From NCBI GenBank assembly GCA_000969725.1, contig JXSR01S009224.1: a stretch of 26,616 nucleotides of DNA. One strand, given 5' to 3'. The position numbers and the translations under genes were made by a program. Below the pieces are notes generated by a model. The model did no database searches, was not told the DNA's origin, and saw only the letters and a program-made list of their open reading frames with translations. Every line of letters begins with the position of its first letter. Within the stretch, counting starts at the first letter, position 1. The DNA comes from Ophiothrix spiculata. Its lineage: Eukaryota > Echinodermata > Ophiuroidea > Amphilepidida > Ophiotrichidae. Shown one piece after another: positions 22,401 to 25,300 of this stretch.

Positions 22401-23365
22401 TGAATACAAGTAGTGGACATTGGTTCGACTAATCGAGTCTTTTGATTAGATATGTGCTATGAGACGTCAATACAAAAGCGTACTTAATTTGCGTTTGAAT
22501 CGCGTTAGTAATAATCGGATTAAGTATGACATAGTTGATACAATGGGATCATGATCGAACCGACTCCAGTCTATCGTAACTTCTTGATTAAAACATATTT
22601 TGTGGCCAAATAGCAGTTAGTGGCCACAACCATTGCTATTTAAGTACTTCCAAGGTGAATAACATCTCTTGTCTTTTTCAATGATGTATTAGAAAAAAAG
22701 TTTTGCTGTTTTTTAGGGTCCGTCTGTTGCTTTTTAATTTTTTGTTTGTTCCGAAAATAATAAAAAAGTGTAGGGTAGGGCCTAATTTTAGGGTCGGCCA
22801 GGTTATCCAATATAACAATTTTTTTTAGGCCTAATGGCACTTCATATTTTACAGCGATTTCATCACTCCAGCATCGATCGATACACAGTCTTTACACACG
22901 CTACAAGAAGTGCGCTTTAGAAATTCCAGACTGCGTATTGAGCAATACAGCTGCAGTGATGAAATTGGTGGACTCTGAATGCACCTTATAGCACTTCAGA
23001 TTGAATAATAATAATAATAACTGGTTTTTGTATAGCGATTTTCCATGTAGATCAAACCGCTCATGATTCGCTGCAGGTAGATCGTCACAATCATTTCACT
23101 TCATTTAGGCGTTTTTGCTGCCTTTCCAAGCGCATTATCCTATCGGTAGTTAGATTGTAATATGTACCCTTTATGCAGCTTCCCATATCCTGGGTGGGGG
23201 CAGACTATGATGGACAAATCTGGAGATTTCACCAAGTTCTTACCGTTCCTTCTAATACGTCAAAGAAGCATTGATCAACCTGCTGTTCTACCGGCGGATC
23301 AGCATTAGGAACCCCCTTGCAGTCTGTGCTGATGGAATCTAGGTAGCGGATTTCACAATTTCTGG
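134..23365 (-). CDS. TMC7: TMC7-like transmembrane channel-like protein, internal part of gene (7 exons)
   Basis: The seven minus-strand exons listed separately below form one continuous reading frame of 985 bases, about 328 codons. Entry and exit phases agree at every junction (0, 2, 0, 0, 2, 0). Family hallmarks in order are FYGKYT and YDLPLAYLL (entry to TM2), YCNKVFASWDFSLTD, SDLEEERQALKRK, YSLRILLNLIVL (TM3), LLISFLPSI and RFEDYSPQFEI (TM4), FLRLASLGIL (TM5) and CWETYIGQEFYKL. TMC proteins are multi-pass membrane proteins related to the TMEM16/OSCA fold. TMC1/2 are pore subunits of hair-cell mechanotransduction, while TMC7-type roles are less defined. By recalled sequence the fragment is nearer human TMC7 than TMC1/2, for example YDLPLAYLL, DLEEER and RYEDYSPGFEI-like strings. 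TM1, the N-terminus and the C-terminal TMs lie outside the window. Five exons carry acceptor-side tandem duplications, and introns are filled with MITEs. Family assignment is firm; the TMC7 subtype is inference. Confidence 0.9.
313..771. mobile_element. MITE with TAACCCTTTGAACCC inverted ends
   Basis: TAACCCTTTGAACCC at 313-327 is matched in inverse by GGGTTCAAAGGGTTTA at 757-772. The interior left part carries nested palindromes around GAGCCGGTATACTGGCTC and GAGCCGGTTTACCGGC. No coding sequence is visible. It lies in the intron after exon 6 and is a non-autonomous DNA element by structure. Confidence 0.7.
808..1350. mobile_element. hAT-like MITE with 17-bp TIRs and target duplication
   Basis: CAGGCACTGCCGTTTGA at 808-824 is matched exactly in inverse at 1334-1350. 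The flanks share GGAGCT (802-807 and 1351-1356), a probable target-site duplication, of which only 6 bases are preserved. TIRs beginning CAG recall hAT elements, which normally make 8-bp duplications. The interior is AT-rich on the left and CpG-rich near 1265-1330 (GCGCGC strings). Small ORFs inside do not resemble known proteins. Confidence 0.8.
1702..2399. mobile_element. piggyBac-like MITE, long near-palindrome flanked by TTAA
   Basis: The element starts GGCTGGGGTAGACCTTCAA and ends with its inverse TTGAAGGTCTACCCCAGCC. TTAA lies on both sides (1698-1701, 2400-2403). The inverted similarity continues inward for several hundred bases, including the TATACATTTTTAGA and GAAACAAATGTCTAGGAAC segments, making it a large foldback of 698 bp. 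The empty site is preserved in the adjacent tandem copy at about 2599-2607 (CGGCCTTAAGGTACC). Another copy's end lies at 12275-12360. No transposase is encoded. Confidence 0.85.
2403..2602 (-). repeat. Downstream tandem copy (copy A) of TMC exon 6 region, 202-bp unit
   Basis: Bases 2403-2602 repeat 2605-2804 with an offset of 202. The exon body (2481 to about 2590) and its GTAGGT donor are kept, but the normal acceptor is replaced by ..TTAAGGCCGGGACAG. The body still reads EYLRLASLGILFFSLFPQ in frame, with one synonymous change (GGA/GGT) in the conserved part and alterations at the 5' edge. Without a pyrimidine tract it is unlikely to be spliced in by itself. Its left boundary is the TTAA target of the piggyBac-like MITE. 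Confidence 0.8.
2683..2797 (-). CDS. TMC7: TMC7-like exon 6 (TM5), complete copy B
   Basis: The acceptor CTTCCTACAG precedes base 2797 and the donor GTAGGT follows 2683. The exon is 115 bases long, completes the arginine codon split after exon 5 (AG|G) and ends in phase 0. It encodes TVFLRLASLGILFFSLFPQ, the TM5 segment, then IECPNQKDDCGVCETGNLQ, an extracellular cysteine-bearing stretch just before the CWET block of exon 7. TMC7-like proteins have RCVF.RLA....L.F.L at this place. Of three copies (C, B, A in transcript order) only this one has both a good acceptor and a good donor, so it is taken as the functional exon. Confidence 0.9.
2836..2935 (-). repeat. Upstream truncated copy (copy C) of TMC exon 6, 127-bp tandem unit
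   Basis: This repeats the acceptor CTTCCTACAG and the first 89 bases of exon 6 (exon part 2836-2924). It then breaks off inside the codons for KDDC and runs into the intron upstream of copy B. The offset is 127 bases, not a multiple of three, so read-through would shift frame. Three exonic differences from copy B are CTC/CTT and CCG/CCT, both synonymous, and one F/L change. Confidence 0.82.
3146..3257. mobile_element. Foldback element in intron 6
   Basis: GCAAAATACTGTCCTTGAGG and GGTGTTGGATGATC on the left are matched in inverse by ATCATCCAACACC and AAGGGACAGTATTTTGC on the right, with a loop of about 20 bases. The arms are roughly 40 bp with a few mismatches. This is a short foldback or MITE and no coding is seen. 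Confidence 0.65.
3258..4182. repeat. Non-coding stretch with a tRNA-like (SINE) fragment near 3570-3650
   Basis: On the minus strand GGGTTCAAGCC (3613-3623) is a good RNA polymerase III B box, and the plus-strand TTGCCCAAGGAGACA at 3578 is a common partner string in tRNA-derived SINEs of marine invertebrates. No A box or intact tRNA fold could be confirmed. The rest of the interval is AT-rich with no exon, gene or clear repeat end that I can recognise. Confidence 0.4.
4183..5763. mobile_element. 1.6-kb DNA element with GCACTGGCAAAATGAG inverted ends
   Basis: The left end GGCGCACTGGCAAAATGAG, followed by AGTCGTGAT, is matched in inverse on the right by ATCGCGACT and CTCATTTTGCCAGTGCACC, giving roughly 35-bp imperfect TIRs. 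No protein-coding region is visible; small ORFs inside have no family features. The right third contains three tandem copies of a unit of about 122 bp (separate entry). It looks like a large non-autonomous DNA transposon. Confidence 0.65.
5200..5545. repeat. Three tandem copies of a ~122-bp unit
   Basis: Each unit carries CATAAATAGCATAT, ACTTGAGTTT, GGTCAATTATGCC, a TCATGGTTAATTGATCGCAT string and a T-rich end. The string TTGATCGCAT recurs at about 5281, 5404 and 5526. The copies differ by scattered substitutions. It lies inside the 4183-5763 element, and a single CATAAATAGCATATACGG also occurs near 4275. Confidence 0.8.
5952..6247. mobile_element. TTAGGCC-family MITE abutting the exon 5 splice donor
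   Basis: The left end TTAGGCCAAAAAAAA and right end TTTTTTTTGGCCTTA-type sequence bound about 296 bases, with GGGTCGGTCGG and GAGGGCAACCAAAC near the right end as in other copies. On the minus strand the TMC donor hexamer GTAAGC (6253-6248) is followed directly by TAAGGCC, so the insertion point is at about intron base +7. Confidence 0.75.
6254..6420 (-). CDS. TMC7: TMC7-like exon 5 (TM4), shortest form
   Basis: The minimal exon starts after the acceptor CTCCATGTACAG (base 6421) and ends at the donor GTAAGC (6253). It is 167 bases long, entering in phase 0 and leaving in phase 2 (AG|). It encodes NSTSALSGDNFVNLL, a hydrophobic ISFLPSITITILNGVVPMIF, then RFEDYSPQFEITITLIR. LPSIVIT and RYEDYSPGFEI are TMC7-type family strings at TM4. 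Upstream in the transcript lie two further copies of acceptor plus first 87 exon bases (starts at 6531 and 6642), each exactly 111 bases away. The exon can therefore also be 278 or 389 bases without a frame change or stop. Which acceptor is used cannot be told from sequence; the most upstream (TTTTCTCCTTCCGCAG) has the best pyrimidine tract. Confidence 0.9.
6421..6642 (-). repeat. Two extra in-frame 111-bp copies of acceptor + TM4 half-exon
   Basis: Two direct repeats (6421-6531 and 6532-6642) each hold 87 exonic bases (29 codons, NSTSALSGDN through TILNG). The 24-base acceptor tract that follows them in the minus strand reads VVCFLLAQ or AVCFLHVQ. With the exon proper this makes a continuous open frame of three hydrophobic segments. 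The outermost copy has only two synonymous differences from the exon proper. The middle one has a T to H change (ACC/CAC) plus synonymous ones. Confidence 0.88.
6695..6955. repeat. TCAGGGAAAA-rich interspersed repeat
   Basis: TCAGGGAAA-type words recur at about 6704, 6714, 6743, 6784, 6794, 6917 and 6939, separated by A/T-rich sequence. The pattern is typical of a short interspersed repeat, but no clear ends or target duplication are seen. The remainder up to 7400 shows nothing I recognise. Confidence 0.45.
7403..7579. repeat. Telomere-like (CCCTAA)n block bounded by 19-bp inverted repeats
   Basis: About 120 bases of CCCTAA units with variants (CCCTAAA, ACTAA, CCTAAT, CCTACA) lie between GTATACTTTAGGTCCCATC (7403-7421) and GATGGGACCTAAAGTACAC (7561-7579), which are inverse of each other with one mismatch. 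The array is degenerate and internal, so it is not a chromosome end here. The inverted flanks suggest it is the core of a small mobile element. Confidence 0.8.
8014..8159. mobile_element. Short MITE with CAGGCATGAGAAT ends
   Basis: CAGGCATGAGAAT at 8014-8026 is matched in inverse by ATTCTCATGCCTG at 8147-8159. The interior is A-rich with repeated AAAACAGGAAAA words. Its length is 146 bp and no target duplication is certain. From 7580 to 8013 nothing else is recognised except a local repeat of CACATCAAGATTCC at about 7830 and 7877. Confidence 0.7.
8318..8429. mobile_element. Foldback MITE just upstream of the LINE fragment
   Basis: The left arm GCTTCAAAAACTCAACC then GCGGTTG is matched in inverse by CAACCGCCGGTTGAG then TTTTGAAGTC. 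The arms are about 30 bp with small mismatches and the middle carries CCGGTTC and GAACCGG. No coding is visible. Confidence 0.65.
8440..9289 (+). mobile_element. Non-LTR retrotransposon (LINE) 3' end, 5'-truncated
   Basis: Translation of about 8530-9073 matches the C-terminal part of LINE reverse transcriptases of the CR1/L2/Jockey-like groups. INKLKYSLPEKVLYTLYCT, LVLPYVNYNVLIWGN, LQKWAVRSITNSHYRSHSAP and LFKECNILNVYDTFKLEVG are seen, followed by GPILWNAIDHKI and SIKHFRKQLKCHL. The frame changes once near 8675, so the fragment is not intact. After the stop at 9073 come an AT-rich 3' UTR, AATAAA at about 9258 and a terminal (TGAA)n tail at about 9271-9289, a usual tail for this kind of element. 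The RT palm with its YADD-type motif is absent, so the copy is dead on arrival. Clade naming is from recalled motif style. Confidence 0.85.
9473..10043. mobile_element. piggyBac-like MITE, 16-bp TIRs, TTAA flanks
   Basis: GGTGGCTTAGCACAGA at 9473-9488 is matched exactly in inverse at 10028-10043, and TTAA lies on both sides (9469-9472, 10044-10047). The 571-bp interior is A/T-rich with no transposase. From 9290 to 9468 nothing is recognised. Confidence 0.85.
10048..10519. other. Unassigned intronic sequence
   Basis: I see no exon, inverted-repeat ends or known family here. Small ORFs are not supported by motifs or splice sites. Confidence 0.4.
10520..10770 (+). mobile_element. Decayed LINE C-terminal fragment
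   Basis: In one frame ending at the stop 10768-10770 the sequence reads NYFGRHDHLLKYTIPKTTID, a stop, FSFYP, a stop, then CIRAWKQLPSGVVTALTPAAF. This is the usual LINE C-terminal layout: an H.L...IP.T..D.Y stretch, an SFFP-like string, then a W..LP..VV box. Two in-frame stops show decay. It is similar in style to L2/CR1-type elements. The ends are uncertain. Confidence 0.55.
10937..11410 (-). mobile_element. RTE-like LINE 3' end running into the assembly gap
   Basis: The minus-strand frame from the gap edge to a stop near 10952 reads LKLFQATVESVLLYGAETWT, LRKAVDGCYTRLLRAALNISW, LPKVSNTIQKRRLRFAGHC and WRPTQGTRKVGCPMITYVDVL, ending in DRQQWKAIIKDRRKSLE. LLYG.ETWT, DGCYTRLLR and RR.RFAGHC are typical of the C-terminal region after the RT domain in RTE-like and related non-LTR elements of invertebrates. 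A (TAAG)n tail follows the stop (10937-10955 region). The frame is open through the visible part. The 5' portion is lost in the N run, so completeness is unknown. Confidence 0.8.
11411..12274. other. Assembly gap (864 N)
   Basis: All bases are N. Long apparent ORFs across it are artefacts. The left side is inside a LINE and the right side inside a piggyBac-like MITE, so the gap is a repeat-caused break and its size may be only an estimate. Confidence 0.99.
12275..12360. mobile_element. End of a second copy of the 1702-2399 piggyBac-like MITE
   Basis: AATGTATACTTTTATATAG, then GTTTATGCAATTAGTT, then AAGGTCTACCCCAGCC match 2313-2399 closely, and TTAA follows at 12361-12364. The other end is lost in the gap. 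Confidence 0.8.
12541..13170. repeat. Tandem duplication interrupted by a TTAA MITE
   Basis: CTTGATTCTGATGATTAA occurs at about 12555 and 12729. A stretch of about 80 bases starting CATGAATATTGTGTTTGAA occurs at 12618 and 13086. Together these show an old tandem duplication whose second copy was split by the MITE at 12747-13072. No coding function is visible. Confidence 0.75.
12747..13072. mobile_element. TTAA-targeting MITE with an empty-site paralogue
   Basis: The left end CTTTTTAAGAGCACCAAG and right end CTTGGCGCTCAAAGGGT are imperfect inverse copies. TTAA stands at the left (12743-12746) and TCAA, a one-base variant, at the right (13073-13076). The undisturbed target, GATGATTAAACCGAGTT, is present in the neighbouring copy at about 12563-12580. 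Confidence 0.7.
13407..13864. mobile_element. TTAA-flanked MITE, AGGGAWTGCCCAT ends
   Basis: TTAAAGGGAATGCCCAT at 13403-13419 is matched in inverse by ATGGGCAATCCCTTTAA at 13852-13868. TTAA flanks both ends. The 458-bp interior is A/T-rich with no coding. Its right TTAA is shared with the start of the next element. A lone similar end (TTAAAGGGACTGGCC) is seen near 26132. Confidence 0.7.
13865..15631. mobile_element. Large TTAGGCC-family element (1.77 kb) with internal GTCACGCCTGTCACG repeats
   Basis: The left end TTAAGGCCAAGAAAAAA, GTTGTGTTGCCCTCA and GTCGGTCGG is mirrored on the right by GGGTCGGTCG, TGAGGGCAACACAAC and TTTTTTTTTGGCCTAA. The inverted similarity continues inward to AAAGCACC / GGGTGCTTT, so imperfect TIRs reach about 120 bp. 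Inside, the 15-mer GTCACGCCTGTCACG is found near 14366, 14533, 15088, 15103 (overlapping tandem pair), 15291 and 15469. No transposase-like protein is visible. It may be a long non-autonomous element or one that captured other DNA. It ends 12 bases from the exon 4 donor. Confidence 0.65.
15644..15805 (-). CDS. TMC7: TMC7-like exon 4 (TM3)
   Basis: The acceptor ..TTTTCATTTCAG precedes 15805 and the donor GTAAGTG follows 15644. The exon is 162 bases and 54 codons, phase 0 at both ends. It encodes SDLEEERQALKRKTRTGSKK, an intracellular charged segment, then LQLYSLRILLNLIVLVILGG and SFYLIYFTTDFAVL, which is TM3 with the typical Y..R...N..VL....FY.IY pattern. DLEEER after the ..YEL end of exon 3 is a strong TMC7-like match. 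There is no duplicate copy of this exon, unlike exons 2, 3, 5 and 6. A TTAGGCC-family element begins 12 bases into the downstream intron. Confidence 0.93.
15879..16075. mobile_element. Foldback MITE, ATCCCTGG ends
   Basis: ATCCCTGGCAAAAATCGAG at the left is mirrored by CTCAATTTTTACCAGGGAT at the right, and the arms continue for over 60 bases (GTACAATTCTAGTACAAG, TTGGAATGTG.ACATTTGG, AACATCATTC). Length is 197 bp. The centre carries further CAATTCTAGTAC copies. No coding is visible. Confidence 0.85.
16082..16370. mobile_element. MITE with TAACTCTTTCACTC ends
   Basis: TAACTCTTTCACTC at 16082-16095 is matched exactly in inverse at 16357-16370. GAGCCGCTC-type words near each end (AGCCGCTCTGAGCCGCTCAC; GAGCCGCTGTGAGCGG) form subterminal repeats. 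Length is 289 bp. It begins six bases after the preceding foldback element. Confidence 0.75.
16371..17683. other. Intron 3 sequence, AT-rich with a (TAAAA)n tract
   Basis: A simple A/T repeat of AAATAAAATA and AAACA units occupies about 17138-17245, followed by a C-run at 17264-17275. An exon-like string at 16392-16462 is treated under findings. Otherwise I see no gene, RNA or clear repeat ends. Small ORFs in the A/T tract are low-complexity. Confidence 0.5.
17684..17831 (-). CDS. TMC7: TMC7-like exon 3 (loop after TM2, SWDF motif), complete copy
   Basis: The acceptor TTTACTTTTGCAG precedes 17831 and the donor GTGAGT follows 17684. The exon is 148 bases long. Its first base completes the TA|T codon begun in exon 2, and it ends in phase 0. 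It encodes TAKGFKENLGNREEHHYKY, then CNKVFASWDFSLTDTNNGYL, then KHKSIHYELM. YCNK.F..WDF..T with LKH.S..YEL is a firm TMC signature in the intracellular loop between TM2 and TM3, and is TMC7-like. A truncated tandem copy with its own acceptor lies 180 bases upstream in the transcript. Confidence 0.93.
17890..18069 (-). repeat. Truncated in-frame tandem copy of exon 3 (180-bp unit)
   Basis: This copy holds the acceptor TTTACTTCTGTAG (before 18011) and the first 122 exon bases up to CTAAAGC. It then continues directly into the intron piece before the complete copy. The offset is exactly 180 bases and the frame stays open across the junction, where intron DNA would read RVPYYVYLKKLCFLSLYF. The exonic part differs from the complete copy at three bases, all at silent third positions (GAA/GAG, CTT/CTG, CTG/CTC). 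The short intron part has about six differences plus an indel. Confidence 0.88.
18427..18600. repeat. Two tandem copies of a ~92-bp intronic unit
   Basis: AACCTGGTAG, AATCTTTCAAACAAAAGTGA and a TTTAATAATGAA string recur with an offset of 92 bases (18427 and 18519). No function is visible. The rest of 18070-18802 shows no recognised feature. Confidence 0.75.
18803..19097. mobile_element. MITE with TTAGGCGAC ends
   Basis: TTAGGCGACGAAAACAAAAC at the left is mirrored by GTTATTTTGTCGCCTTA at the right. The subterminal ACGGGCCCGACC is mirrored by GGTCCGCCCACCCGT. Length is 295 bp. It is related in style to the TTAGGCC family (CGACCGACCCT near the left end) but with different tips. Confidence 0.7.
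19098..20215. repeat. Intron 2 sequence with a 319-bp-spaced direct repeat and an A/T-rich repeat
   Basis: GAAGAAA, TCACACATG.AATTACTGT and a GATTGGTCAAA-type string occur at about 19251 and 19570. From about 19890 to 20165 lie words such as TTTTTGCCAAAATCACACAT, twice, resembling the interior of the 1702-2399 MITE but too diverged to assign. CpG-rich GCGCGCGATCGTCGGCGC sits near 19441. No exon is recognised. Confidence 0.5.
20216..20388 (-). CDS. TMC7: TMC7-like exon 2 (TM2)
   Basis: The acceptor ..TTTTCTTCCAG precedes 20388 and the donor GTAAGTAAG follows 20216. The exon is 173 bases, entering in phase 0 and leaving in phase 2 (TA|). It encodes GILENTEIFYGKYTPVFYNK, then NDSNSFIPIDKNIYDLPLAY, then LLTTVAYFALSLVLMVN. 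G.LE...FYG.YT and Y.LPLAYLL followed by a hydrophobic TM2 are core TMC features. The first-loop NDS tripeptide is a possible N-glycosylation site. A truncated copy of its acceptor and first 78 bases lies 407 bases upstream in the transcript. Confidence 0.93.
20444..20600. mobile_element. Foldback element between the two exon 2 copies
   Basis: The left arm (CGCGGCAAAAGGGTGCAGTT, then ACATGTTGCTC, then TGTAGCATATCTGAT) is mirrored by the right arm (ATCAGATATGCTACA, GAGCAACATGT, then AACTGCACCCTTTTGCCGCG). The arms are about 70 bp with few mismatches and a loop of about 16 bases. A CCAGCCATACCCAAAGGTAC string follows directly. Confidence 0.85.
20718..20856 (-). repeat. Truncated tandem copy of exon 2 acceptor and 5' half
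   Basis: Bases 20718-20830 match 20311-20423 (offset 407). The copy keeps the acceptor CTTTTTCTTCCAG and the first 78 exon bases (20718-20795), then breaks into unrelated DNA. Of four exonic differences three are silent (ACG/ACA, CCA/CCT, AAG/AAA) and one is S to F. The extra distance relative to other duplications is explained by the foldback element lying between. Confidence 0.85.
21179..21612 (-). repeat. Direct repeat with a tRNA-like SINE signature
   Basis: About 150 bases starting CATCCCAATC and CACTGATGCAAGCCAAC recur with an offset of about 276 (21179 and 21455), ending in GGGATTTTGTGAGGTTCGG. On the minus strand GGTTCAATTCC (21432-21442) fits a pol III B box, and TGGCTTGCATCAGTG lies upstream where an A box would be. 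I infer two copies or a broken dimer of a tRNA-derived SINE. Nothing is recognised from 20880 to 21178. Confidence 0.5.
21944..22586. mobile_element. MITE with CAAGAAGTTA ends and ATTAAAA target duplication
   Basis: The left end CAAGAAGTTATCATGGACTG and right end CAGTCTATCGTAACTTCTTG are inverse with a few mismatches, and GGAGTCAGTTC / GAACCGACTCC extends the arms to about 30 bp. The flanks share ATTAAAA (21937-21943, 22587-22593), with an eighth base C ambiguous with the element tip. Length is 643 bp. A 7-8 bp duplication suggests a hAT-like origin. No transposase is visible. Confidence 0.82.
22690..22834. mobile_element. TTAGGCC-family MITE fragment
   Basis: GGGTCGGCC, a CAATATAACAA-T-run and TTTTTAGGCCTAA at the right end match this family. 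The left part has GGGTCCGTC, but no clear left tip remains. It sits in intron 1, about 400 bases downstream of the exon 1 donor in transcript direction. Confidence 0.5.
22985..23180 (-). mobile_element. Probable LINE/SINE 3' tail fragment with (ATT)n
   Basis: On the minus strand the sequence ends in AATCGCTATACAAAAACCAG followed by (TTA)n. The GCGCTATATAAA-type word before a TTATTATT tail is common at the 3' ends of non-LTR elements (compare 24899-24960). No coding is left. Just left, ATTTCATCACT and its inverse near 22957 form a small inverted repeat. Confidence 0.4.
23244..23365 (-). CDS. TMC7: TMC7-like exon 1 of this window (first extracellular loop)
   Basis: The acceptor CCTTTTGCTCTGCAG precedes 23365 and the donor GTAAGAAC follows 23244. 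The exon is 122 bases, entered in phase 1 and left in phase 0. After two bases of a split codon it reads RNCEIRYLDSISTDCKGVPN, then ADPPVEQQVDQCFFDVLEGT. It joins exon 2 to give FFDVLEGTGILENTEIFYG, matching the D...G.G.LE...FYG arrangement seen in TMC proteins between TM1 and TM2. Three cysteines suggest disulphide bonding in the extracellular loop. The TM1 exon should lie to the right but was not found in the window. Two further acceptor copies lie upstream. Confidence 0.8.
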
Positions 23366-23930
23366 CTGCAGAGCAAAAGGAGAAATATATTTTCATTATT
23401 TCAAAAACCAGAACAAGCTATTAAATCAAAACTACATAGTAAAATGAAAATTTTGAACATTCTTTTTGATTTGGTTTCTCATTGGGTATATCTGGCTGCA
23501 CAGCAAAAGGAGAAATATTTTTCATTATTTCAAAAACCAGAACAAGCTATTAAATCAAAACTACAAAGTAAAATGAAAATTTTTAACATTTTTCCTGCTG
23601 TATGACGTCATAAAAAAACATCTGTGACGTCATACAGCAGTGTTTCCAGTCGGAAAACAAGAAAGACATCACAGCCATACCAAATGCTGATGACACTAGT
23701 TGACCTAGCGAAAACGTTCCAGATGAGCGATAAATTCGTGTAGTGTTGAAGTTAAATTCAGTTTCCATCTTTTTGATTTGGTTTCTCATTAGGTATTTCT
23801 GGCTGCCGAGCAAAAGGAGAAATATTTTTTTCATTATTTCAAAAACTAGAACAAGCTATTAAATCAAAACTACATAGTAAAATGAAAATTTTGAACATTC
23901 TTTTTGATTTGGTTTCTCACTGGATAAGCA
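23366..23930 (-). repeat. Tandem copies of the exon 1 acceptor region (130-bp unit) with an insertion
   Basis: The sequence GGCTGC.GAGCAAAAGGAGAA followed by ATTTCAAAAACCAGAACAAG and GATTTGGTTTCTCA occurs at 23364, 23494 and 23801. Each copy ends just inside the exon (CCAGA), and each has its own acceptor (GCTCTGCAG, GCTGTGCAG, GCTCGGCAG). Between copies 2 and 3 about 177 bases are inserted, starting with the TGACGTCA hairpin at 23595. Only copy 1 leads into the coding exon. Confidence 0.8.
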
Positions 23931-24143
23931 GCATGTACTGGCCAGAGTAAATCTCTCATGGGTAAAATGCATCATGTTGACTGGAAAAATAATTCTCACA
24001 CTGTGATTGAATTGTAACTCTGCTAAGCTTGGGCATATATCATGCAGTCCAAAAAGAAACCATCGGGTCCATATTCACAAAAGTTAGACAAGGTTTATAG
24101 TTAGACCAGGTCTAAGTGAAATTTTGTTTCACAGCTAAATATA

Positions 24144-24896
24144 TAGGGTGTCCCAATAAAAATGCAACAAACTTTGAACTTTTTTGAGAGAGAACAAGGC
24201 ACAATTGTTAGCAAACGCTATAATAATATAATTGAGTAGACCATTGGCTTTTACAAAATTTATGTTTTGTTGAATTTGGATCTCTAAATCAAAAGTTATT
24301 GCACAATTTGTAAAGATCCAAAAAATCTTGATGGTCTGATTTGTAAATCTGTTAAGATTCACCTCTGATGACGTAATAAGGCACACTTTGAATGAAAATT
24401 GCTAAAAACATCACATTATTAGGAAAAGCATCCCTTGAACTCATTTCATGACATAAGGACTCCAATTTAATGAGAATCTACTGATATTAATCAGGTTTGA
24501 GTATCAGGAAGATCTGTGCTTTAATTGAAAGTTTTTGACCTGTTTCAGGTAAAGATGAACTTAAAAATTCACTAAATGTTATGTACAGGTTAGGTAAGGC
24601 TTGATTGGATTGCTTGTGCTCTAGTTGGTTGCAGAAAATCGCCATATTCTCCTATTTCACGTTTTGCATTTCTTTAGCTGGAAGTCTAATCTCACAAATC
24701 GGACCATAGTTGATTTAAAGGGCTTTCCTATATTCTTCATTTCTTTGGACTTGAGTGGTAAAATCAAACGGGACAAAAAGCATGTTGTAGAGTAATTACT
24801 CCACTTTTGAAAAACATATATTACTATGATTTAATCTTATGGCAACTATTTTCAATATTTTTTATTTGCTCGTTGCACTAATATTGGGACAAGCTG
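24144..24896. mobile_element. mariner-like MITE, TA-flanked, GTCCCAATA TIRs
   Basis: The left end TAGGGTGTCCCAATAAAAAT and inverse right end CAGCTTGTCCCAATATTAGT, both followed by GCAAC, form imperfect TIRs of about 25 bases. TA lies outside each end (24142-24143, 24897-24898). A GGGTGTCCCAA tip with a TA target is common for Tc1/mariner-type non-autonomous elements. The 753-bp interior holds no transposase. It directly abuts the (TAA)n tail of the LINE on its right. From 23931 to 24143 nothing is recognised. Confidence 0.75.
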
Positions 24897-24898
24897 TA

Positions 24899-25300
24899 TT
24901 ATTATTATTATACAAACATTTATATAGCACCCCACAAAGAACGGAGCACTTTACAAGAACAAAAATACAGAAACAATAACTGTGAGAGAGCAGCAAAAAA
25001 ATAATTAAGGAAACAACTGAGTTTTCAGCTGCATGCTGCTTAAACACAGGCAAGGACTGAGCTTCACGCAGACACATTGGGAGATCATTCTTAAGACGAG
25101 CTGCCGCGATAGAAAAGCAACCATCACCGGCACGTTTTAAAGATCTGGAAAGAGTAAGCCGGGTATGGTCTGAGGAGGAGAAGCGCAGACTGTCAGCACA
25201 ATTAACATTTTGAAGGTGCAAAAGGGCAGATACATGTAGGTAGCTGGGAGCCATACCATTTAAGGCTTTGTAGACATACAACATGATTTCACCCAATATT
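24899..25300 (-). mobile_element. LINE 3' end fragment with (TAA)n tail
   Basis: The minus-strand frame reads MLYVYKALNGMAPSYL, then LRFSSSDHTRLTLSRSLKRA and GDGCFSIAAARLKNDLPMCL, then LPVFKQHA. VYKALNG.AP.YL, R.S......L..P.......G...FS.AA.RLWN.LP and SL..FK..L are the standard C-terminal strings of CR1/L2-like reverse transcriptases (here RLKN replaces RLWN). The frame then runs on through what should be untranslated sequence, implying an indel near FKQHA. The 3' end shows GTGCTATATAAATG and a short (TAA)n tail. RT catalytic motifs are missing because of 5' truncation near 25300. Confidence 0.82.

Noticed and set aside
23583-23834. 83-codon minus ORF upstream of exon 1 as a possible TM1 exon
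   Set aside because: It spans the repeat units and the CRE hairpin. It has no TMC TM1 features and no phase-compatible donor before exon 1.
24135-24386. 83-codon minus ORF
   Set aside because: Lies wholly within the mariner-like MITE, has no transposase motif and is probably chance.
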